A stretch of DNA of 64,000 bases from Anoplopoma fimbria (taxonomy: Eukaryota > Chordata > Actinopteri > Perciformes > Anoplopomatidae): contig NC_072449.1 of the NCBI RefSeq assembly GCF_027596085.1, positions 28,178,430-28,242,429 on the forward strand. The letters are read 5' to 3'. Positions within the stretch are counted from its first letter, which is position 1; the number at the start of each line of letters is the position of its first letter. This document shows positions 49,676 through 60,600 of this stretch, in pieces. Both the position numbers and the translations under genes were made by a program. The notes under the pieces were generated by a model. The model was not told the origin of the DNA and ran no database searches. It saw nothing but the letters and a program-made list of their open reading frames with translations.

Positions 49676-50354
49676 TGTAATGTAATGTAATGTAATGTAA
49701 TGTAATGTAATGTAATGTAATGTAATGTAATATAATGTAATGTAATGTAATGTAATATAATGTAATGTTATGTAATATTATGTACTGTAATGTAATGTAA
49801 TATAATGTAATGTTATGTACTGTAATGTAATGTAATGTAATATAATGTAATAATGTAATATTATGTACTGTAATGTTAAATATTATGTACTGTAATGTAA
49901 TGTAATGTAATGTAATGTAATGTAATGTAATGTAATGTAATGTAATGTAATGTAATGTAATGTAATGTAATGTAATGTAATATAATGTAATGTAATGTAA
50001 TGTAATGTAATATATTATGTAATGTAATGTAATGTAATGTACTGTAATGTAATGTAATGTAATGTAATGTAATGTAATGTAATGTAATGTAATGTAATGT
50101 AATGTAATGTAATGTAATGTAATGTAATATAATGTAATGTTATGTAATATTATGTAATGTAATGTTAATGTAATGTAATATAATGTAATGTAATGTAATA
50201 TAATGTAATATTATGTACTGTAATGTAATATAATGTAATATAATGTAATGTTATGTAATATTATGTACTGTAATGTAATGTAATGTAATATAATGTAATA
50301 TAATGTAATGTTATGTAATATTATGTACTGTAATGTAATGTAATGTAATGTAAT
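49676..50354. repeat. (TGTAA)n satellite-like run, ~680 bp
   Basis: TGTAA pentamers with interspersed variants (TATAATG, TTATGTACTG). It starts exactly where the retroelement terminus ends, as expected of an expanded 3' tail. Confidence 0.95.
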
Positions 50355-50439
50355 TTTTCTTAAAAAGAAAATATAATAAAAGCTTTTTATCTATTTTTTT
50401 TCAAATCAAGCTGAGTCTGCCTATATATATTTTTTCAGA

Positions 50440-50600
50440 GGAAGCTCTTTTCATGCTTGTGGCACCAACAACCCCGCATACACTTCCTCTCTGCTCACGT
50501 CAACCCTGCCCCCCTACCCGACGAGAGGACCGGAGGCTACTGCGGTAAGATGCGGAGACGCACTGTGCCTCAGCCGCGGAGGAGGGTGAGATGATGCGCA
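50440..50600 (+). promoter_or_regulatory. candidate clba1-like first exon / promoter region
   Basis: A GC-richer, CpG-containing patch with strong donor-like sites: CTACTGCG|gtaaga ending at 50544, and a gtgaga near 50587. It lies upstream of an acceptor TTCCCTGCAG ending at 51505. A noncoding 5' exon here is plausible; the start site is not defined. Confidence 0.35.
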
Positions 50601-51505
50601 GAGTCGGGGGGGAAGAGACAGAAATAGGATTTCACTCAGGTGCTCGGCTCTGATTTAGACTATGGACCAGATTCACGTTTGACTCATTTGTAGTGCTTTG
50701 TGGTGCAGGCCACAAGGAGGGATGTGGCAGCTCTGATCCCACTAAAGGATGCTCCACAGCCCCGAGGAGGGGTTGAATAGGATCTGTCTGTAAACAGCAA
50801 GGAAGCAGAGACACACTGAGTGAAGGACACTTCATTTAAAGCCTGGACAGGAGGCACTGAGGTGAGAGACAATACAATCCCTCTCTTTCTGGACACGTTG
50901 ACAGGATACACTGATTTTCCAGGTACGGTGTGTGTGGTTTTTAACCTGGTTCATCTTCATCATAGTGGAACACAGCCTTAGGAGGCTATTATGATATGCG
51001 TGGTCCAAACCTATTTATATAAAATGCATCGTTTGAACTGTTTAGGCATGAGCAGTGGATTTATGGATTTATGGATTTATGGCCAGCCGGGTTTGATTTT
51101 TCCTCTATTTGATGATTATGTACGGCTGATGCAACAACTGATATAATTGGCACCTAGCTGGACATGATGTGAATGCACTTTGTTTTAATAATAGGAATAG
51201 GGCTTGATTGTGTATTAGTAGTTTGTAGAGATGCCACTTGGATTGAGATGTATGACCCTTGACAGACTCACACCCCCACGGACCTGAAAGCTTTAATCCA
51301 GTTATCCACCCCAAAGTGAATCACCATCACTTCTCAGTGTGGATTGAAATAAGTATGAGAAATGAAACGTTTCTCATTTACATGTTAATTACTTCTGCCT
51401 TTAAACTTCTACAATTTATTTCTTATTATTAAGAGAAGTAAAGCACGCATCACATTATTCATCTATGTGTCTTTAATTTCCTTGTTTTGTCCCACTTCCC
51501 TGCAG

Positions 51506-52047
51506 GTTGTTTTATGACAGCTGAGACCGGCAGACAGGGAGGGCGGTGAAGCTCTGAAGACGGGTTTTCACTGAGCATCAATCTGGGAGAAAACAAACTT
51601 CTCATTATCCTCGCTGTCATCAGCGCTGACAGCTGGATGTCTGACCTGGGCATTTTGTTTTCTTCGTCAGGAGACTCTCAAAGTTAAAGGGAAAACAGAA
51701 GCACAACTCCATCTCGCTGTCAAGAAAACAAATTGTTCTATTTTTCCTTTTTTTTTACTCAGATATTGTCAGAATGAGCTGTTAAGCGAATAGCAAGAGA
51801 GTCAGCTTTCTCTTGCAGTGTCAAGTAAATGAATCAGTAAGAAATTCTCAAGACTATTTCAGCCATTTCATAATGCTTAGTGTATTTTTTCTAAACAATG
51901 ATATTTTTACCTTTGAGCTGTCACACTCTGAATCAAGAATAGACTCTTCATAGTGCCAGCTTTCTTTCTCACAAATGAGAATTCAACTTGAATCTGACCG
52001 GCTGAATTTTAATAAAGCATAAGTGAGGACTAACCGATAAAACATAG
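51506..52047 (+). other. probable 5' UTR of the clba1-like gene
   Basis: It follows the acceptor CCCACTTCCCTGCAG. No donor is required before the ATG at 52048, so this may be one exon with the coding part. It has several short upstream open frames, the first starting ATGACAGCTGAG and only 11 codons long, which could lower translation of the main frame. Confidence 0.4.
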
Positions 52048-54661
52048 ATGAGGCCGACAACGATCAGCATGCTGCAGCAGAATAACAACAACAACTACCC
52101 CTGCATGAATGTGTCAGGCTCCACCAGGGAGATGCTCCAGAAGTGCTCCCGAGCCGCTCTGCCCTTCCCCAGTCGAATGGAGCTGGGTCTGGGAGACCTG
52201 CCGCTGATCCGGGGCTTCCGAGCCTGGGCCCTGTGCTCCAAGAACCGCCGGAAGGCTGGTGGTCTGCTGGGTGGAGGACAAGCCCCAGCAGCTCCTCCTG
52301 CAGGCCGCGGGGGTTCCACTTCCTGCCCAAGGCCCGCAGATGTGTACTTGAGTGGGGAGTGGGGTCGCATGGGGTACGGCCTTCCCTTGGGTCTGGATGC
52401 CAGGCAGGTTGGGATCGGATCTTTGGTGACAGTTGCCACCCTGAAGACCTCAGAGGGCAGCGGGAAGACACAGACCCAATGCCTGTTCCTCCGGACTGAG
52501 AAAGGGAGCTGTTTGTACTCCACAGCTAAGCCCAATTCTGGTGGGCCAACCGGGGCAGCCTCCAGCGTGGTGGGGGGATGGCTGAGAGGGAAGGCAGGAG
52601 GAGTAGGCAGAGACATCCCAGTCGGGAGGAGGGACAACGGGCCAACTCCACCGGCACATACCGGAGTAAACCGGGTGAGGGTGCGATCCGGCCGGAGATG
52701 GAGGAAGTCTGGTAATGCAGCAGCTCGGGATAAAACAGCAGTGGACAAAGACAAGCAGGAGAGCAGCAGGGAGGATCCTACTGGAAAAATCACTCTGGAA
52801 GAAAGGCAGGAAGAGCAAGACAAAGGGGGCTTGGCCGCTAAACATTCTCCCAGACAGGAGAAAGAGGAAGCTAGCAGAAGTCCTCGATGCTGCCACAGTG
52901 CTTCTCCCAAAACTTGTACTCAGTGTGGAGAAAGAGCAGAGGGGAGGGAAGGCCAGGATGAACGTGATGATGGTGAAAGTCCAAGAAGAGGCGCCTCAAA
53001 CAGTGAGGTGAAAGGAATGAGGAAGGAGAGTCAAAAGAATAAAGAGGAGGAGGAGGAGAAGGGAGGCCTCTGCTTGTTAGAGTCATCCAATCCTTTTTTG
53101 GCTGTGCCAAACCCTGACCTATTAGCTAAACACTTTCACCCAGAACCCCACAACGGCTGGGATGTTGAAGAGATTAGAGAAGCCGAGAGCAACGGGGAGC
53201 CGAGGACACAAACCTCTCAAGGCGAGGACAATTATACAGAGAGAGATGAGGATACAAACTCTGAGGTTATGAAAATACATACTGGAAGTAATGATTTGAT
53301 TCATGGCCACTCTGGACTGGTGACTGATGACTTCATATCAATTTCCTATCATGTGGAGGCAGATCAAGGACCAGCGAAAGAAATGGAGAGTTTGGATGAG
53401 GAAGGGATCATCAGTGAGACTCCTGCTGAATTCTCGGTTGTATCGGATAGTGATCAGGACATGTCTGTTTCCACCTGCCCTGCCTCCATCAGCACTGCTG
53501 TCCCCCCTGAGCCCTCCGCTCCTGTAGAGGGCAGCACCTGCAATGCAGACCCTGTGAAATGTGGTGTTCAGAAAGAGAAAGTGAACAGCATAGAAGTTCA
53601 CGTCCAGGGCTGTCAACAAGGGGTAGCAGATCCAGGGATCACGGGTAAAGAAGAACTGGTTGTGAGCAGACTTGAGCAACAAGAACCAAACCGTGTAGCG
53701 GACGAGAACAACACTGTGAACGAGAACACAAGCAGAAAAGCACAGTCTTTCTTTCAAGGTGCAGTTAACAACAGCCAGCCAGAGGAGAGAGAAGCTTCAT
53801 CTTCACCTCTCAGACAAGGAGATCCTTCCATCTTTGAGACTGACACGAGGATCGTGACAGGAAACGGTTGCAGCTATAGTACAACTGAGGTTAACAGAGC
53901 AGAACAGAGGGATGAGCTGGTGTGGGAAAATAGAGAAGAGGATTCACAGGCAGGTAATGTAGAGGAGAGAGTAAATCCTGAGGAAGGGGATGAAGCTGGG
54001 GAGATTTGGAGAAGGGAGTGCAACAAGCTGGATGATGGTGATGGTAAAGGCGATGAAGACAAAGAACAACACACTGCGGATGACATAAAGGACGCTACCA
54101 TACGAGAAGGTGTTAATAAAGAAGCATCGGGAAACTGTGCCCTAAAGGACAACTGGAGATCATTGGACTATGCAGATGAATGCAAGGGAAGGAAGAAAGA
54201 GGTTGGAGACACCAGACAAACAAGCATCACCCACGTTGAAGCAAATGGAGAGGCCAGCGCTAACGTCACTAATGTCGCCTGTGCTGATCCCTCCACCTCT
54301 CTTGCACTCTCCCTGGCTAATCCTGCCCCCGTTTCGCCCCCCCTGGGATCCATGGCAACGGGCCTGCCTTGCCTTGAGGCGGTGGAGGAAGAGGAGGAGG
54401 AGAGGGAAGGGTCCGGAGTGCCGGCAGGAGACGGAGAAGGAGGCCAGGAAGGGAACGGGAGGTTTGGGGGACAACTTGAGGAGCGGGGCGAGGAGGAGAG
54501 GAGCTCCACCGTGGCCACTGAGGAAGGGAGGAACGAGGAGGAGAAGGAGAAGAAGGAGGAAGATGAGTTTGGAGTATTCATGCAGGCGGAGGGAGGGCCG
54601 GCCTGGAGCGAGGGACACACCATGTCTGCCTCAGTGCCTCGTGGGAGCAGAGAAAGTGTTG
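52048..54661 (+). CDS. clba1: clba1-like exon 1 (large coding exon)
   Basis: 871 codons plus one base; donor GTGTTG|gtgagt. Residues ~1-190 are Gly, Arg and hydrophobic-rich with an ordered look (LPLIRGFRAWALCSKNRRK, GYGLPLGLDARQVGIGSL). Residues ~200-835 are acidic and low-complexity. The exon ends with EFGVFMQAEGGPAWSEG, the start of the conserved aftiphilin-type region. Acidic poly-Glu DNA produces many spurious minus-strand frames. Confidence 0.85.
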
Positions 54662-57600
54662 GTGAGTCTCACAATTGTTAGTTTGTCTCTTTCAATGTCT
54701 TCTGGATGGCCCTCCCCTCTTTCCCTTTCCCTTTTAGTATCTCTCTCGCCCCTCTGGGAGCTTTAGTAAGTTTGCCTTTCTGGTTTGACATAGACATGGT
54801 ACAGAGGATCTTTTGGTTAAAGGCAACAACGCTGACGTTAAAAGGCTTCAGAAGTGAAGCAGAGTTTTTTAAAGATGTCAGAAACTTACAGATTTAGAGA
54901 CAGCACTTTCAAACTCGCTCAGGGTATTAGTTCATTTTTAATCTTTTGTGCCGTTTCAGGAATGCACACACACACATACTCTGTTTCAAAGGGCCATACA
55001 AAATCACATGGACTCTATACGTCACAGTTAATCATTCTGCTGTGTAACCATGCTTGGTATTAGAAATGCGAATGTATTCTTGTACTCTTGTTACAGTATG
55101 AATTACCAGCCACAGTATCATTATGTGGTAACTTTTATGAGACTTTTTAGGACGATCTACACTTCAACTGCTTTACGTGCAATAATGATGTAACACTGAC
55201 AAACGGTACTGCAGACTTGGAGGAAATATTTTGGACGCTTTTGGTTCTGAATGTAAATCTCCCATTCATTTTTTCCCATTGACAATGTTATGTGACTCAC
55301 AGTTGGAGCACAAAACTCTCCTGCTTAATTAAATCAACAAAAGATATTTGTTCATTAAAGATAAGATAAGCAGTTTACTACGACTCCCAAGGTGCATTTC
55401 AGTTCTGTGTGCCGCTAATTGCGCTGAAAGCTAAAGATTAGGTGTTGCGAAAACTGAAATCTAAAAATGGATGTTGTTGTGAATGAGCTAAAACTTACTA
55501 ACACACTGGTATAGTCATTTTAAAGAAAAACAACTTAATAATAAATCTACTCATAAATAAGTAAATAAATGATGTCAGAATCATCCACAGAGCTCATAGC
55601 AATATAAAATAATAATAATAATCTGACTAATTGAATTGGCTCTTATATAGTCAACACACATGCAGCTGGGTGTGAGACATCTTTGAGTCTTTGTGCCCTT
55701 TTGTTTTTCTGTGTTAATCAGTCCTTATGTTCCCTAATTATGCTCCCTTTAGCTAATTACCTAAGCCCAGTTTCCACTGTGGGGCCAAACAAGGCTAAGC
55801 CGGGGTTTACACATTGTTGATTTCAGTTCATCAGCCTAAAAACATTTCTGTGATTATTTTAACATATTGCTGAAGAATTATTAGCAGAATGTGCTGTTTA
55901 CATTGCCAGAAACCCCTGTGCGTGAAGGTTAAAGGACCATTCCAGTGTTTATTTAACCAATTACTCCCTCACTCTGAAAGTGTCACTTCACCCAAGAATA
56001 ACAAAAATGTAGTTTTGCTCCTTTAGTGCAGATCATTTTTTGGTTTCATTTGCTCAAATTTGAAGATAATCCCATCCCTCTGGATAATCCACAGAACACA
56101 ATGTCAACAATAGCTCCAATGAAAACTAACTATATAAATGCCATTGTTTCAGTGCAAAGATTTGCACCACAAAACCTCATACAGCTATTCATGGTTAAAT
56201 GTTGTGTAATAGTGTATTCTTTAAGCTAAGAGGTTGGAAGGAGATAAATGTTACTGAAATGTTACGTTTCTACGTTAACATAAGCAGGGTATTCAAGCAC
56301 ATTAACTAACATTACTACTTCTATGCTACACTAGCTATTGGAGGTATACTGAAAGTCTACACATGCTGTTATTGTTTTTTAATAATTGTAACAATGAATA
56401 AAGACCTACCCTTTTTTAGCTGCTGAATCAGTTAGAAATCCTCGATATATCCTTCAAACGCATTTTGTAGACCCTTCTGTCAGCTTCTCTCTGAAATCGC
56501 TTTTTCATTTTTCCAAAAATCTGATAATATTTCTGCAGGGAGTGCATTTAGTGATAGTGTGGGCTCCAATGGTAGCTCTGACAGCTGGGGGAAAGCTTTT
56601 CAAAGGGTCAGTTGTCAGACTCTAAAAACGTCCTAAAATAACTGCAAAAGTGTGCATTTATATTGAAAGTTACAGTATTGTGGCATGGCAGTTTAAGTTT
56701 AAGTTAACACTATTATATAAGATATTCATTGTGATGGAAGTCTGCTAAATGATTTTCATATCATACAGAAATGAAGAGAAGCCAAAAAATACATTTAAAA
56801 ATCTACACAAAACACAAAATGCTAAATGTTTATCTTTGAAATAAAAATATATGTGCAGTGAACTCCCTGAAACTAACCTATTCTCACTACCAACTCGTCA
56901 AATACCGACCCTTGGTCAGTGGTCCTCTGTGTCTGATACTGACGCACTGATGCATCCTTTAACATTAGTACGAGACACACCTGGCTTTCAACTAACCCAC
57001 TCATGCAACCCCATCCCCGTTGTTAGAGCGACTGACGGAGTATAAAGAGAGTAGAAGTCCGCTTTGGGAGAAGGTCAGGGTGGATGGTTCGGTCAGACTG
57101 GTTGGGCCATGGGACTGCTGTCCGAGTCTGATGTGTAAACTTTATCATTTTTTACATTGTTCTTATATTAACCCAAACCATAATCTTTTCCTAAGCCTTA
57201 CCAAATGCTTTTGTTGCTTAAACCTAACCAAGAAAAGATCAAAACAAAGTAAACCTACATTGGACCTCTTTAAAAAGAAACTGTATGCATGTAACAAGCA
57301 GAAACAGTCACGCCATCCCTGACACGCTCAAAACTGATGCTTGAGGCATACCTAGAGCTTCATAAGCTCATGGCCACTCACCAGGTTGTATTATTTGATG
57401 AGTTGGGACTGACAACGTGTTGTAAACATGCAGGACTACAGGTATGGCCCATTAGTTAGGTACTGAGCCTTCGGTTGGTTACAGACTATGGAACTAGAAC
57501 ATTATTGCATGAAACATAAAATAAGGATACTCATGTCAAGCTTGTGATTAACATGGACGGTTGTCTCTTGCCCTGGTAAGCACCACTTGGCCCTGCAATG

Positions 57601-60600
57601 GAAATCAGACCCAAGTCTGTCCTGACCTAAATTCTTAACTAATGTCTCATTCTCACTACATGGTATTAATCATTCAGAGTTGGGTTAAGGGAGGGAGGAG
57701 GCAGAACACAGGGCCTGGCACTCTAGGCTCCTGTTGGCCTGAGGTTATGGGCCAACGGGTGGAAGAGAAAGTCACACAAAGGCAACTGAAGTGTCAGATA
57801 GATGCATCATGCAGCGTCTGCGCAATGGAGGGTAAGGTGGCGTGAAGGCAGCAGGCACAGATGACACGATGAGACTCAAATATTCACTGGCTTGTTTTTT
57901 CTCGCAAAACATTAACGACTAACTTGTCATGCACTGCTGCTGAAAAAGAATAGGGGACCCTACAGTCCCACATTTTCCCTTCTGATACCTAATATCAGGT
58001 GGTTGATACGGATCCAATGCCAATTTCAAACCATGGGATAGTAGTTGAAGGAGGAGCGGCAGATATTCTAAAATCTCTATGTGAGAACTAGTACTACCTG
58101 GCCACTGTTAGTCATCTGTTAAGCTAGCTAAACCCTTCAATGCAACGTAGGTTTAGTTGGCCATTCATCAAGGTCGCCAGAATGGGGGCAAAGCCGATGG
58201 AAAGGCACCACAACACTAGAGGGACGTCTACAACAGAGGCTGTACACTCTAATATTAACCGTGTTTGTGTCTAAAAACAGCACTTGGAAACCACGCCATC
58301 GCCGGAGAGTCGACCCACTGGACACCAGGCTGGGCACCAGGCTGGACGGACACCTCGTTCCACCAATCAGACGACACCTGGACCGCCTTTCCTCAGGATT
58401 CGTCAGATGAAGGTCGAGATGTGCTGGGACAGTGGTGGCCGACCAGCGCCATTGAGAAGAGCAAAGAGAGCCTCCCAGCCAATCACAATCTGGTAGAGTT
58501 GAACTTGTGTCCTCAACCTCTTTAAGACGGCTTCCATGAAACCATAAAATAGGAGTTCACCCTCATATGTTCTCTCTGTTTCAATTGCATCCATTTCTCT
58601 GAGAATTCACTGACAAACACTCTATGATAAGTCCCTCTGAATCATCAGCATTGTGTCATTGTGGCCAAGCTTTACTGGCTGGGAGTGCGTGGTTTTGACT
58701 GTTGTATCATCGACTTGTCATGTTGAGTGCAAGAGTTTTCTTTATGTACTTTTGGGGTACTCTATGAATCGTATGGCAGAAATGTGGCAATCTGTGTGCA
58801 CAGATAGTGTATGCAGCATTGTACACCTGTTACAGTATCGGCTTTCAATAGAATGATATTGTGATGAAATAATATATTGGACTATAGTTGTTCACAATTA
58901 TATTGTCTAAATTGATAAAAACAAGCACATATCCACTCAAATTTCTCAGAAAATCTGATAATTTTGCACAATTCAGACAGGAGTTTCCAACCATGTGGTT
59001 ATTTCGTATGGACTATTTATTTATAGAATCACCAGGGAAAAAAAGCATTAGTGCCATATATATGGTTAACGCGTTTTGAAATAATAACTTTATCTTGATA
59101 GAAAAATTTGCCCATATTGCCCAGCCCTAGGGGGACTCACGATGGACAGTTTAAAAAAGTATCAAAATCGTTGCAGCAGAACCTTGGATATTGTCTTTTT
59201 TATTCCATGTATTTCTCTAGTTTAGCCTACCCGCCTACTATACCCATAATGCAACTCGACTAGCTGCTAATCTTAAAATGATGAGCGAGCTACCAATGCT
59301 GACTCAAGAGACAAGCAAAAGTGAAACTGAAGACCTGTAGCTCACATGATCGACTGCAATACTAATGTTTTAAAATACTCCCGTTCATAGAAAACTCTGC
59401 TTCATATCAAATCAAGTGCTTCCTTAATCTAACAGCCAGCCAACAGGGACCATCAACAAGTTTTGGCATCACTTTTGGGGAGCTGTCATGTCTCTGTGCG
59501 CAGCATACAGTGCCAGCTTGTGAGAACCTTTCCTAACAGAAGAGTAATATAGCCAACTGTGTTACTGTTGACAGAAGGGAAAAATTCAAATGCACTGAAT
59601 TAAGGTAAAGAAGAACTTTATTTTAAGTGTCATCTTGATTCATAGAATATTACATTATCACGAAAGTAGCACATATTGAATTGAACACAGTGCTCTGTTA
59701 TTTAAATTGCACAACTGCATCTAAAACATATTGAGCAATTTTGACTATAATCTAATTACTAGCTATTTGATCTGGCTGCATTGCTTAGTGGTCAATCACT
59801 GCAAGAACTGTGGTGGATTCCTGTTGAATGTTGAGGCAAAATGGTGGTTTTAGAGAAGCTCTTGTTCTTTATAACAAAACAGTGACATCTAAACCTGACC
59901 TTTACCGTTTTTTAGATAGATCTAATTATTTTCTCAAACTATAGTAAGCTTGTTGCTGGAACTCAACATAAACATCCCCAATACTCCTTAAAGTAACGTT
60001 TATGTGTAAATCCTATTACTTTCCCAGATCTGGGCAAACCTTTGGTTCATACTTTGAAATACCGATATGCCAAATTGCTCATGATTTTGCCCTTTTGTTG
60101 GCCTTGTGTTCATAAAAAATTTCCGCCCACAGGCTCAGTTTTCAGTCTGGACTATATTTTCTCAAAAATGAGTCCGACAAAAATAGTTTGTAATTATTGA
60201 TGATGAAAGTCAGACAGAGAATCAAAGAGTGCCAGCGGTAACTGCACATCCCCGGTGCAGATAATGTAGCCAGATTGCAAATATTGCTTTCAGATTGCTT
60301 TAGTAAAACAAGTGTCAAACACAGCAGTAGTCCACTGTATTTAACATGGCTTTGTCCACACAGAAAGTCTTTGTGCCACTGACAACACAACAATGTCCTC
60401 ACTTAACTTCCAGCTGAGGGCTAAATGTGTTGACACAGGCCGCCTGCTGGCTTTCAAGGCCCCCGAGGCTCCCAAAGTGAATCAGTGACGATGATGAACA
60501 AACAGTATATGGAATATATTTTCTGTTTATAAATCCAGGCCAGCTTTATCAGGGCAGTTGTACCTCAAAGGGCAGCCACACTGAATGTTAACCCAGATGC

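Noticed and set aside
52095..52910. 271-codon minus-strand frame
   Set aside because: Antisense shadow of the clba1-like large exon, whose sense frame is longer, splice-consistent and ends in a recognised motif.
54170..54766. 198-codon + strand frame
   Set aside because: Alternative frame of purine-rich acidic coding DNA; Arg/Lys-rich composition is the usual artefact.
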